Source: Litoreibacter meonggei (GTDB taxonomy: Bacteria > Pseudomonadota > Alphaproteobacteria > Rhodobacterales > Rhodobacteraceae). From it: a DNA stretch of 64,000 nucleotides. Shown piece by piece: positions 34,456 through 43,096 of the stretch. A program made the translations under genes and the position numbers. The stretch is taken from NCBI RefSeq assembly GCF_003663885.1, contig NZ_RCCE01000002.1, forward strand, positions 496,001-560,000, read 5' to 3'. The notes beneath the pieces are model-generated. The model had not been told where the DNA came from, searched no databases, and saw only the letters and a list, made by a program, of their open reading frames with translations. Numbering within the stretch: position 1 is the stretch's first letter; every line of letters starts with the position of its first letter.

Positions 34456-35483
34456 GTCAGCGCCTCCAGCAATTCGGGCCGGATCACGCCGCCGACCGCA
34501 GGGATTTCGCGCCCCTGCCCCAGCACGCGGGTCAGCGCGTCGTAGCGCCCGCCTGTGGCGACCGGCACCGGATTGTCCGCATGAAAACCGAAGACGAAAC
34601 CGTCGTAATATTCCATCGTGGTGCGCCCGTAGGTGCCGGAAAATGGCAAAGCGTCCACGTCCACGCCGCGCTTGGCCAGTGCAGACAAGCGGGCCTCGAA
34701 CTGGTCCAACGCAGGCGTGATCGCAGGTAGGTCCTGCGCAATCTTGCGCAGCTCTGCCAAAGCGGTCGGGGCCATGTCGGACACCTCCAGAATTGCCTGC
34801 AATGCCCGCAACTCCACCGCATCCAGCGGGGCCGTTTGCGCGTCCTCGCGCAAAGCCTCCAGCCGCGCTCCGACCTCGGCGATGGAGCGCATGCCGATCT
34901 CCGGAACCTCCGCCCGCATGTCAGGGATAACGCGGGTCGCAGGCACGCTGAACCGCTCCAAAAGCGCACGGAACCGACCGGGCCGCCACAAGTGGCGCAG
35001 CAAGGCCGCTCGCCGTCGCTCGGTCGTCGACAGCCCTGCAACGGCTGCGATCAGAACGCCAATGTCGCCTGTTTCCGCCTGCACCGGAGCGCCCTGCAAT
35101 GCCTCCGCAAACAAGGCGAACACCTCCGCATCCGCGCCCGCGGGATCGCTACGGTCAAACACTTCGTAGCCCACTTGCAGATATTCCGAGGCACGGCCCG
35201 TCCCTGCCTCCTGCTTTCGAAAAACCAGCCCCTGATAAGTATACCGCGCAGGCTCCGCGCCTTCTTCCATATGGCGTTGCACCACGGGAACGGTAAAATC
35301 GGGCCGCAGCATCTGCTCGCCCAGAACAGGGTCTGAGGTCACATAAGCCCGTGCGCGGATGTCTTCGCCGTAAAGGTCCAACAAGGTGTCCGCAGGTTGC
35401 AGCACCGACGTTTCCACAGGCACAGCACCTGCGTCACGAAAGAGGCGCGACAGCCGCTCTGTTTGTTGGCGAACGCGGTCCAT
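34452..35483 (-). CDS. hisZ: ATP phosphoribosyltransferase regulatory subunit
   Basis: A 343-residue HisRS-like protein that forms a hetero-octamer with short HisG and confers activity and histidine feedback. Motif-2-like MLRPDFTVPVVQRHMEE and RYTYQGLVFRKQE, and the motif-3 region GTYGRTTMEYYDGFVFGF then ATGGRYDAL, show class II synthetase ancestry; there is no anticodon-binding domain. It lies one base downstream of hisS and overlaps hisG by four bases. Confidence 0.95.
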   Translation of the reverse strand: MDRVRQQTERLSRLFRDAGAVPVETSVLQPADTLLDLYGEDIRARAYVTSDPVLGEQMLRPDFTVPVVQRHMEEGAEPARYTYQGLVFRKQEAGTGRASEYLQVGYEVFDRSDPAGADAEVFALFAEALQGAPVQAETGDIGVLIAAVAGLSTTERRRAALLRHLWRPGRFRALLERFSVPATRVIPDMRAEVPEIGMRSIAEVGARLEALREDAQTAPLDAVELRALQAILEVSDMAPTALAELRKIAQDLPAITPALDQFEARLSALAKRGVDVDALPFSGTYGRTTMEYYDGFVFGFHADNPVPVATGGRYDALTRVLGQGREIPAVGGVIRPELLEALT

Positions 35484-35484
35484 A

Positions 35485-36972
35485 TCAGCCCAGCATCTTC
35501 TTGATCACAGCGACCAACTCGCTGCGCTTCACTTCACTTTGTGCAGGCTGGCCTTTCCATTCCTCAAGCGACGCGGTCTTGGCAATCTCTGCGCCCAGTA
35601 CAAGGTCCTTGACCTGTACGACGCCGCGCTCCGCCTCGTCCGAGCCTTCGATGATCGCCAGCGGCGCATTGCGCTTGTCGGCGTATTTCAACTGGTTACC
35701 GAAGTTCTTCGGGTTGCCCAGATAGACCTCCGCGCGGATGCCGGCTGCCCGCAATTCACCAACTATACTTTGGTAATGCGCCATGCGGTCGCGGTCCATG
35801 ACCGTGACGATCACGGGGCCAACGGTTTCTTTGGTCATCCGGCCTTTCGCCTGCAGCGCGGCCAGCAAGCGGTCGACGCCGATGGAGACCCCCGTTGCGG
35901 GCACTTCCTGACCGGTGAAGCGCTTGACCAGATCGTCATATCGCCCACCGCCTGCGACCGAGCCGAACTGCCGCGGGCGGCCTTTTTCGTCTTTGATCTC
36001 GAAGGTCAGCTCCGCTTCATAGACGGGGCCGGTATAGTAGCCGAGGCCACGGACCACGCTTGGGTCGATCTCGATGCGATCTGAGTTATAGCCCTGAGCC
36101 GCCATCAACTCTGCTATGGTTTCCAGTTCTTGCACACCAGAAGCACCTGTCTCGGAACCAGTTACCAGCTCATTGAGCCGTGCCACCGTCGCAGCACCGC
36201 TGTCGCGTTTAGCTTGCATGAAGCCCATCACAATCTCGGCTTGCTCGTCGCTTAGGCCAGCGCCCTTTGTAAAGTCGCCGCTATCATCTTCACGACCAGC
36301 ACCCAGCAAGGCGCGCACGCCGTCTGCGCCAAGCCGGTCCAGCTTGTCGATGGCGCGTAGCACAATGCCGCGCTCGGTCACGAATTTGTCCGGGTCGGAC
36401 GGGTCCAACACCCCAGCCACTTCCATGACACCGTTCAAAACCTTGCGGTTATTCACGCGCACAATGTAGTCGCGGCGCTCAATCCCGACCGCCTCCAACG
36501 TATCAGCCAGCATCGCGCAAATCTCGGCATCTGCTGCCACTGAAGACGCCCCGACCGTGTCCGCATCACACTGATAGAACTGGCGAAACCGTCCCGGACC
36601 GGGCTTCTCGTTGCGCCAGACCGGACCCATCGCGTAGCGGCGATAGGGCGTCGGCAGATCATTGCGGAACTGCGCATAGACGCGGGCCAGAGGGGCCGTC
36701 AGATCGTAGCGCAAGGCCAGCCAATCGGCGTCGTCATCCTCTTGCCACGCAAACACACCCTCGTTGGGGCGATCCACGTCAGGCAGGAACTTGCCAAGCG
36801 CCTCCACGGTCTCGACCGCGCTGCTTTCCAGCGCCTCAAACCCGTAGAGCTGGTAGACCTCGGAAATCTTGTCCAGCATCGCCTTGCGCTGCGTGACCTC
36901 CGCGCCGAAGTAGTCGCGAAACCCTTTCGGGGTGACGGCCTTGGGGCGCGGCTGCTTTTTTACTTTGGCCAT
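35485..36972 (-). CDS. hisS: Histidyl-tRNA synthetase
   Basis: A 495-residue class II synthetase charging tRNA-His. Motif 1 lies near [18 protein letters not shown], motif 2 is [27 protein letters not shown], and the HisRS signature is [14 protein letters not shown] with [13 protein letters not shown]. The C-terminal anticodon-binding domain covers ~390-495. Its length and insertions fit the alphaproteobacterial form. It heads the hisS-hisZ-hisG unit, linking tRNA charging with histidine synthesis. Confidence 0.97.
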   Translation of the reverse strand: MAKVKKQPRPKAVTPKGFRDYFGAEVTQRKAMLDKISEVYQLYGFEALESSAVETVEALGKFLPDVDRPNEGVFAWQEDDDADWLALRYDLTAPLARVYAQFRNDLPTPYRRYAMGPVWRNEKPGPGRFRQFYQCDADTVGASSVAADAEICAMLADTLEAVGIERRDYIVRVNNRKVLNGVMEVAGVLDPSDPDKFVTERGIVLRAIDKLDRLGADGVRALLGAGREDDSGDFTKGAGLSDEQAEIVMGFMQAKRDSGAATVARLNELVTGSETGASGVQELETIAELMAAQGYNSDRIEIDPSVVRGLGYYTGPVYEAELTFEIKDEKGRPRQFGSVAGGGRYDDLVKRFTGQEVPATGVSIGVDRLLAALQAKGRMTKETVGPVIVTVMDRDRMAHYQSIVGELRAAGIRAEVYLGNPKNFGNQLKYADKRNAPLAIIEGSDEAERGVVQVKDLVLGAEIAKTASLEEWKGQPAQSEVKRSELVAVIKKMLG

Positions 36973-37074
36973 GACGAGACGTCCTGCTTGCGTTGTTTGG
37001 CCCAGCCTTTACCCCGCAGCCCTTGCGGGGGCAAGCAAAGCGCCATATCTGCGACATGAAAACCGGAGGTTCCC

Positions 37075-37278
37075 ATGACTGACACGACGAAGCTGGAAGA
37101 GAAAATCGCCCATCTGACCCGCTCGGTCGAAGATATGTCCGACATCGTGGCCCGTCAGGAAACCGAGATCGCCACCCTGACCCGCCGCGTGGAAATGCTG
37201 ATGCAACGCTCGGCGGAGGCGGAACTAGACGTGGGAGGCAGCGCCGTTTTGGCCGACCAACGCCCGCCGCATTGGTAG
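37075..37278 (+). CDS. slyX: SlyX family protein
   Basis: A 67-residue coiled-coil protein (KLEEKIAHLTRSVEDMSDIVARQETEIATLTRRVEMLMQR) ending in the SlyX-type tail DQRPPHW. The CGGAGG ribosome site is ideal. It is divergent from hisS and convergent with dnaE. The biological role of SlyX remains unclear. Confidence 0.85.
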   Translation: MTDTTKLEEKIAHLTRSVEDMSDIVARQETEIATLTRRVEMLMQRSAEAELDVGGSAVLADQRPPHW

Positions 37279-37284
37279 GCCGGC

Positions 37285-40200
37285 CTAAACCTCTTCCACC
37301 ATCACCACGCCACTGAGCGACTTGATCGCGCCCTTGACTTGCGGGTTCACGGCGAAGCGGTCGCCAAGTGACACCTCCACCTCCCCCGGCAAGCCCGGCG
37401 ACATCAGGCACAAGGACACCGGCCCGCGCGCGCGGATTTTCGGGTCTTGGCCGGAGCGTTCCAGCACCGACGCAATCGCGGTGATTGCGCTGTCGTTCTC
37501 GACGAAAATCTTCAAGCCGATAGATCCGGCATCCGCCACCGCGCCATCCACTGGCTGCGCCCCACGGCACAGCAGTTTCAGCTGCTCGGCCTCCAAAGTG
37601 GCCTCAACGGTCAGTACGACGTTAGCTCCAGTCACCAAGTGATCACCGGATTTCTCAAGTGTGTCAGAGAACACCGTGACCTCGAACTGCCCCGTCGGGT
37701 CAGACCCCTGCACAAAAGCAAACCGATTGCCGCGTGCAGACTTTCGATCCTGACGCCCAGCGATATTTGCCCCAAGCATCGCCACGAACGGCCCACCTTG
37801 GGCGCGCAGTGCGATTTCGGTCAGGGTCATGGCTCCCTTGCGCTTCAAGATCAGCATGTAATCGTCGAGCGGGTGGCCGGACAGGTAGAAGCCGATGGCC
37901 TTGAATTCCTCCATCAGGCGCTCGGCTGGCAACCAGTCTTCGACCGGCGACAGGCGCGGCTCCGGCAGGTCATCCCCCGCCTCACCAAACAGGGACACTT
38001 GGTTCGAATTGCGTTGCTCGTGAATAGCGGCGGAATAATTTACCAAGCCGTCCAGCGACGCGAAGACACGGTGGCGGTTGGGGTCGAGCTGATCAAACGC
38101 GCCCGAGCGCGCCAGCATTTCCAGCGGCCGCTTGCCCACGCGTTTCAAATCCACGCGACGCGCCACATCGTAGAGCGTGGTGAACGGGGTATCGCCGCGC
38201 CCTTCGGTCACCAGTTTCATCGCCTCCACACCCACGTTTTTCAGCCCGCCAAGCGCGTAGATGACCTTGCCGTCGCCCACGGTAAACATCGCCTCGGAGC
38301 GGTTCACACAGGGCGGCACCACCTCCAAATCCATCTTCTTGGTGATTTCATTGAAATAGTCGGCCAGCTTGTCGGTCAGGTGCAAATCGCAATTCATCAC
38401 CCCCGCCATGAACTCGACAGGGTGGTTCGCCTTGAGCCACGCGGTTTGGTAGCTGACCACCGCATAGGCCGCCGCGTGGGATTTGTTGAAGCCGTAGTTG
38501 GCGAATTTCTCCAGAAGGTCGAACACCTCGCGGGCCTTCTTAGCGTCGACGCCGTTTTCCTTGGCACCTTTCTCGAATTTGGGCCGCTCGGCGTCCATGG
38601 CCTCTTTGATCTTCTTACCCATCGCGCGGCGCAGCAGATCAGCGCCGCCGAGCGAGTAGCCCGCCATGACCTGCGCGATCTGCATAACCTGTTCTTGGTA
38701 GACGATAATGCCTTGGGTTTCGGCCAAGATATGGTCGATGGAGGGGTGGACGGACTCCAGCTCCTTTGTGCCGTTCTTCACCTCGCAATAGGTCGGGATA
38801 TTCTCCATCGGACCGGGGCGATACAGCGCCACCAAAGCCACAATGTCCTCAATACAAGTGGGTTTCATGCGCCGCAGCGCATCCATCATGCCGGAGCTTT
38901 CCACCTGGAACACCGCAACGGTCTTGGCGGCGGAATAGAGGTCGTAAGACTTCTTGTCGTCCAGCGGGATCGCCCCGATGTCGTTCTCTGCACCTGCGGG
39001 CGGCTCGAACAATGTGTTGCCGTCGGCATCCACATGAAGTGGCCGCGATGGGATAATCAGGTCGATGGCGTTCTGGATAACGGTCAGGGTTTTCAGGCCC
39101 AGAAAGTCGAATTTGACCAGCCCCGCCTGCTCCACCCACTTCATGTTGAACTGGGTGGCAGGCATGTCGGAGCGCGGGTCTTGGTAGAGAGGCACCAACT
39201 GGTCCAGTGGGCGGTCGCCAATCACCACGCCCGCCGCGTGGGTCGAGGCGTTGCGCAGCAGGCCTTCGACCTGTTGGCCGTAGTCCAGAAGCCGCGCTAC
39301 GACCTCTTCGTTCTTCGCCTCTTCGCGCAGTTTCGGCTCGTCCGCCAAGGCTTTTTCAATCGACACAGGCTTCACGCCCTCGACCGGGATCATCTTCGAC
39401 AGGCGGTCCACCTGCCCGTAAGGCATCTGCAAAACGCGGCCTACGTCGCGCACGGCGGCCTTGGACAACAGCGCCCCGAAGGTGATGATCTGCCCCACCT
39501 TGTCACGGCCGTATTTCTCTTGGACGTAGCGGATCACCTCTTCGCGGCGATCCATGCAGAAGTCGATATCGAAGTCGGGCATGGAGACCCGCTCAGGGTT
39601 CAGGAACCGCTCAAACAGCAGGGAATAGCGCAGCGGGTCAAGGTCGGTGACCGTCAGCGCGTAGGCCACCAGCGAGCCCGCACCGGAGCCGCGACCGGGG
39701 CCTACAGGTATGTCGTGATCCTTGGCCCATTTGATGAAGTCGGCCACGATCAGGAAGTAACCGGGAAAGCCCATGCCTTCGATGATGCCCAGCTCGAATT
39801 CCAGCCGTGCCTCGTATTCCTCCACGGGTGCCGCATGCGGGATCACCGCCAGCCGAGCCTTTAGCCCCTCTTGGGCCTGACGGCGCAACTCTACGACCTC
39901 ATCATCCGCAAATTTCGGCAAGATCGGGTCGCGTTTGTAGACCTTAAACGCGCAGCGCTGTGCGATTTCGACTGTATTCTCCAGCGCCTCGGGCAGGTCG
40001 GCAAACAAAGTTGCCATCTCTTGCGGCGACTTGAAGTAGTGCTGCGGCGTCAGACGACGGCGGCCTTCTTGTTGGTCAACGTAAGCCCCTTCCGAGATAC
40101 ATATCAACGCATCATGCGCTTCGTACATATCCGGCTTGGGGAAGTAAGCGTCGTTGGTTGCCACCAAGGGCAACCCCATCGCATAGGCCATTTCAACATG

Positions 40201-40782
40201 GCCGCGCTCCGACTTTTGTTCGGCTTCGGGCAAGCCTCCGTCCACCGGATGCCGTTGCAATTCCACGTAGAGACGGTTGGGATAAATTCGCGCCAGATCG
40301 CGCATCAATGCGTCCGCTTTCGGAGTTTGTCCTGCTCTCAGCAGTCGCCCGATTGGGCCATCCGGTCCGCCCGTCAGGCAGATCAGGCCATCGTTATAAA
40401 TATCGAGTTCTTCGACGGAAACCTGCGGCAACGCCCCGCCCGCATCAATATACAGACAGGAGTTTAGCTTCATCAGGTTTTCATAACCGCGTTCGCTTTG
40501 GGCCAATAGCACGATTGGAGCCGGATCGCGGGGGCGTTCGCCTTGAGCCGCTTTTTCGTAGGTCAGGTCTACCTGACACCCGATGATCGGCTGGACACCC
40601 GCCTCTGACGCGTATTCGGAAAACTCCAGCGCCGCGAACATATTATTGGTGTCGGTCAGAGCAACAGCAGGCATTCCCACGGCGGCGCAAAGTCCCGGCA
40701 ATTTCTTCAGGCGTAAAGCCCCTTCCAGCAGTGAGTACTCGGAATGGACGCGAAGGTGGATGAATCGGGGGGAGCTGCTCAT
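37285..40782 (-). CDS. dnaE: DNA polymerase III subunit alpha
   Basis: The 1165-residue replicative polymerase. The N-terminal PHP domain begins FIHLRVHSEYSLLEGALRLKKL; the catalytic aspartates are in MPDFDIDFCMDRREEVI; GPGRGSGAGSLVAYALTVTDLDPLRYSLLFERFLNPER is the palm, and FNKSHAAAYAVVSYQTAWLKANHP follows. A helix-hairpin-helix and OB-fold end the protein (ALRAQGGPFVAMLGANIAGRQDRKSARG). It is full length for a DnaE1-type enzyme. A long antisense open frame over it is a codon-bias shadow. Confidence 0.98.
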   Translation of the reverse strand: MSSSPRFIHLRVHSEYSLLEGALRLKKLPGLCAAVGMPAVALTDTNNMFAALEFSEYASEAGVQPIIGCQVDLTYEKAAQGERPRDPAPIVLLAQSERGYENLMKLNSCLYIDAGGALPQVSVEELDIYNDGLICLTGGPDGPIGRLLRAGQTPKADALMRDLARIYPNRLYVELQRHPVDGGLPEAEQKSERGHVEMAYAMGLPLVATNDAYFPKPDMYEAHDALICISEGAYVDQQEGRRRLTPQHYFKSPQEMATLFADLPEALENTVEIAQRCAFKVYKRDPILPKFADDEVVELRRQAQEGLKARLAVIPHAAPVEEYEARLEFELGIIEGMGFPGYFLIVADFIKWAKDHDIPVGPGRGSGAGSLVAYALTVTDLDPLRYSLLFERFLNPERVSMPDFDIDFCMDRREEVIRYVQEKYGRDKVGQIITFGALLSKAAVRDVGRVLQMPYGQVDRLSKMIPVEGVKPVSIEKALADEPKLREEAKNEEVVARLLDYGQQVEGLLRNASTHAAGVVIGDRPLDQLVPLYQDPRSDMPATQFNMKWVEQAGLVKFDFLGLKTLTVIQNAIDLIIPSRPLHVDADGNTLFEPPAGAENDIGAIPLDDKKSYDLYSAAKTVAVFQVESSGMMDALRRMKPTCIEDIVALVALYRPGPMENIPTYCEVKNGTKELESVHPSIDHILAETQGIIVYQEQVMQIAQVMAGYSLGGADLLRRAMGKKIKEAMDAERPKFEKGAKENGVDAKKAREVFDLLEKFANYGFNKSHAAAYAVVSYQTAWLKANHPVEFMAGVMNCDLHLTDKLADYFNEITKKMDLEVVPPCVNRSEAMFTVGDGKVIYALGGLKNVGVEAMKLVTEGRGDTPFTTLYDVARRVDLKRVGKRPLEMLARSGAFDQLDPNRHRVFASLDGLVNYSAAIHEQRNSNQVSLFGEAGDDLPEPRLSPVEDWLPAERLMEEFKAIGFYLSGHPLDDYMLILKRKGAMTLTEIALRAQGGPFVAMLGANIAGRQDRKSARGNRFAFVQGSDPTGQFEVTVFSDTLEKSGDHLVTGANVVLTVEATLEAEQLKLLCRGAQPVDGAVADAGSIGLKIFVENDSAITAIASVLERSGQDPKIRARGPVSLCLMSPGLPGEVEVSLGDRFAVNPQVKGAIKSLSGVVMVEEV

Positions 40783-40913
40783 GGCACCACACTAGGGTCA
40801 CGCCGACCGATCGAAAACCCCGAAAACAGGTATCAACACGTGGCAAAAAAGGCCGCTTGTATAATTCTGAGTGTTTTAATAAGAAATGTATATCTTACAA
40901 AAGGACTCAGAAT

Positions 40914-41231
40914 ATGAAACGCCTATCACTCATCTCTCTACTCTCGATAACTCTGGCCACATCAGCACTTGCATCTGGCGCAGATGACAAAGCCCATTCT
41001 GGCGACACGACCTTCCTTCCCGACGGCGCATTTACCTATGAAGTCTTTGAGGCTTCGGTCGAGCATGCAGACCTAGAAGGTTGCCCTAAGCAGTTCGACA
41101 CCGACGTTGTATTCTGCCGCATCACACTGGCCAGCGATCAAGCACACATCTTTGTCTTCTCCTACGAGGGCGACCAACCCCTCATGGCGGTGAAACCTTA
41201 CGACCTGACTGACGGCTTCTTGCCGTTCTAG
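40914..41231 (+). CDS. Small secreted protein of unknown function
   Basis: A 105-residue protein with a clear Sec signal (MKRLSLISLLSITLATSALA, cleavage near residue 20). The mature part has two cysteines (GCPKQFDTDVVFCRITL), likely disulfide-bonded, and aromatic strands HIFVFSYEGDQPLMAVKPYDL. AAGGA precedes the ATG at 40914. The upstream gap is AT-rich compared with its neighbours. No family is recognised. A long perfect hairpin follows the stop. Confidence 0.72.
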   Translation: MKRLSLISLLSITLATSALASGADDKAHSGDTTFLPDGAFTYEVFEASVEHADLEGCPKQFDTDVVFCRITLASDQAHIFVFSYEGDQPLMAVKPYDLTDGFLPF

Positions 41232-41244
41232 AAATCCTTCCACG

Positions 41245-41277
41245 GCAGAATCTCTTTGCACTCTAAAGAGATTCTGC
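41245..41277. terminator. Perfect 13-bp hairpin, terminator-like
   Basis: GCAGAATCTCTTT and AAAGAGATTCTGC flank a 7-base loop 14 bases after the small secreted protein gene. No U-run follows, so intrinsic termination is uncertain; mRNA stabilisation or an operator for the ArsR gene 35 bases downstream are alternatives. Confidence 0.5.
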
Positions 41278-41311
41278 TTGCTGGATCTGCACGCCCTTGT
41301 AACTTAGGCGC

Positions 41312-41614
41312 ATGGCTAACCATTCGCTCGACATCTTATTTGCGACCCTCGGCGATCCGACCCGACGTGCCATCATCGAACGGCTCGCCCATGGGCCCGC
41401 CGCGGTCAAAGAACTGGCCGCGCCACATGACATGGCACTCCCGTCATTCTTACAACATATCAAGATAATGGAAGCGGGTGGCATCATCGTCACCCGCAAG
41501 GAAGGCCGTCAGCGCATTTGCTGGATGGAGCCCAACGCGCTCATTCCCTTGCAGGGATGGTTGGAATGGCAACGGCAAGCTTGGGAAGCGCAAACCAGCG
41601 AGCCCAGAAACTGA
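41312..41614 (+). CDS. ArsR family transcriptional regulator
   Basis: A 100-residue winged-helix protein: LDILFATLGDPTRRAIIERLAHGPAAVKELAAPHDMALPSFLQHIKIMEAGGIIVTRKEGRQRICWM. It lacks the CxC metal site of ArsR/SmtB sensors and is of the type usually found beside an AHSA1/SRPBCC protein. No such partner follows; instead there is a 126-base gap and then xdhA, so it may have a purine-related or a distant target. The start context is weak. Confidence 0.85.
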   Translation: MANHSLDILFATLGDPTRRAIIERLAHGPAAVKELAAPHDMALPSFLQHIKIMEAGGIIVTRKEGRQRICWMEPNALIPLQGWLEWQRQAWEAQTSEPRN

Positions 41615-41669
41615 AATGCTTGCCAAAAGGGTTTTCTTGCGCTTTCCTTGTCAGCATCAAAATCCCGCC

Positions 41670-41729
41670 TGCCTTCTACGTCGCATCGAAGGCACGCTAC
41701 TGGGGACACCCAACAGGTAACGCGGCAGG
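41670..41729 (+). promoter_or_regulatory. Possible structured leader of xdhA
   Basis: In the 126-base gap before xdhA, TGCCTTC and GAAGGCA form a hairpin (41670-41694), and CTGCC near 41668 can alternatively pair with GGCAG near 41723. The position fits an RNA control element, but no known riboswitch core is recognised. Confidence 0.2.
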
Positions 41730-41740
41730 AATAATTCCAT

Positions 41741-43096
41741 ATGCTAACGTTTCTTCTGAACGGAGAGACCGTGGAGGCCGAGGTCGGCCCCACCGAGACG
41801 TTGCTTGATTTTTTGCGCGAACGACGTGGGATGACGGGGACCAAAGAAGGTTGCAACGAAGGCGACTGCGGAGCGTGCTCCGTTATTGTGACCAATGAAG
41901 ACGGCGTGGCGCAGGCGATGAATGCCTGCATCTTGTTCATGCCCCAACTATCCGGCCGTGCAGTGCGGACGGTTGAAGGGATTGCCGGACCAAACGGCAA
42001 CCTGCACCCGGTGCAACGCGCAATGGTCGAGCACCACGGATCCCAATGCGGCTTTTGCACATCGGGTTTTGTCACCACCATGGCGGCGGCTCACAAAAAT
42101 GGGGCCACTGATTACAACGACCAACTGGCCGGCAACCTGTGCCGCTGCACGGGCTACGCGCCAATTATTCGCGCGGCAGAAGCTGCATCCACCGAAGATG
42201 TACCAGACTGGATGAACGACAGTGCCATCGGAGCTGATGCCCCCTATCCGATGCCCGATAGTTCGGACGAGTTGGCGACATGGTATGAGGCAAACCCCGA
42301 CGGGACATTGATAGGCGGGGCAACAGATGTGGGCCTTTGGATCACCAAGCAGCTGCGCGAGTTGGACAAAGTGGCCTTCACCGGACGCTGCGCCGACCTG
42401 CAACAGATTGAAGAGACCGAAGACGGCCTGCGCATCGGCGCGGCCTGTACGATTACTCAAGTTCTAGAAGCGGTTAAACCGCTCTACCCGTCCTTTGCCG
42501 AAATGCTACGCCGTTACGGCTCCACACAAGTGCGCAACGCGGCCACCATCGGCGGCAATATCGCCAACGGCTCCCCCATCGGGGATGGCCCGCCCGCACT
42601 TATAGCCCTTGGGGCAACGCTGCATTTGCGCAAGGGCGACACACGGCGCGAGATGCCGCTAGAAGATTTCTTCATTGAATACGGCAAGCAAGACCGCCAA
42701 GACGGTGAATTCGTAGAATTTGTCACCATCCCCAAGCAACGTGACACGTTAAAATGCTACAAGTTATCCAAACGTTTTGATCAAGACATCTCGGCGGTTT
42801 GCGGATGTTTCAACGTTGTGGTCGCGGGCGGCTCCGTCGCAAAGGCACGCATTGCATTTGGCGGCATGGCCGGAACCCCCAAACGCGCCTTCAATGTCGA
42901 GAAGGCGTTGATCGGGAAAGCATGGTCCGAAGAAAACATGGAGGTCGCTCTGGATGGCTTCGGCAAAGACTACACCCCGATGAGTGACATGCGCGCATCC
43001 GCCGAATACCGCATGCAAGCCGCGCAAAACATGCTACGTCGCGTCTATGTAGAAAGCCTCGGTATTCCCGCCTCCGTGCTGGAGGTGCGCCCATGA
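41741..43096 (+). CDS. xdhA: Xanthine dehydrogenase small subunit (FeS/FAD)
   Basis: A 451-residue subunit. The plant-type 2Fe-2S site is C38-C43-C46-C63 (EGCNEGDCGACSVI), and the second cluster is C103-C106-C134-C136 (QCGFCTSGF, CRCTGYAPI). The FAD domain starts around residue 190 (NPDGTLIGGATDVGLWITKQ) and includes RNAATIGGNIANGSPIGDGPPALIALGA. Electrons from hypoxanthine/xanthine at the molybdenum centre pass through it to NAD. It overlaps xdhB by four bases. Confidence 0.96.
   Translation: MLTFLLNGETVEAEVGPTETLLDFLRERRGMTGTKEGCNEGDCGACSVIVTNEDGVAQAMNACILFMPQLSGRAVRTVEGIAGPNGNLHPVQRAMVEHHGSQCGFCTSGFVTTMAAAHKNGATDYNDQLAGNLCRCTGYAPIIRAAEAASTEDVPDWMNDSAIGADAPYPMPDSSDELATWYEANPDGTLIGGATDVGLWITKQLRELDKVAFTGRCADLQQIEETEDGLRIGAACTITQVLEAVKPLYPSFAEMLRRYGSTQVRNAATIGGNIANGSPIGDGPPALIALGATLHLRKGDTRREMPLEDFFIEYGKQDRQDGEFVEFVTIPKQRDTLKCYKLSKRFDQDISAVCGCFNVVVAGGSVAKARIAFGGMAGTPKRAFNVEKALIGKAWSEENMEVALDGFGKDYTPMSDMRASAEYRMQAAQNMLRRVYVESLGIPASVLEVRP

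Noticed and set aside
37447-39864. 805-codon open frame on the plus strand over dnaE
   Set aside because: It is the exact antisense of dnaE with no recognisable domains; high-GC codon bias keeps this frame open.
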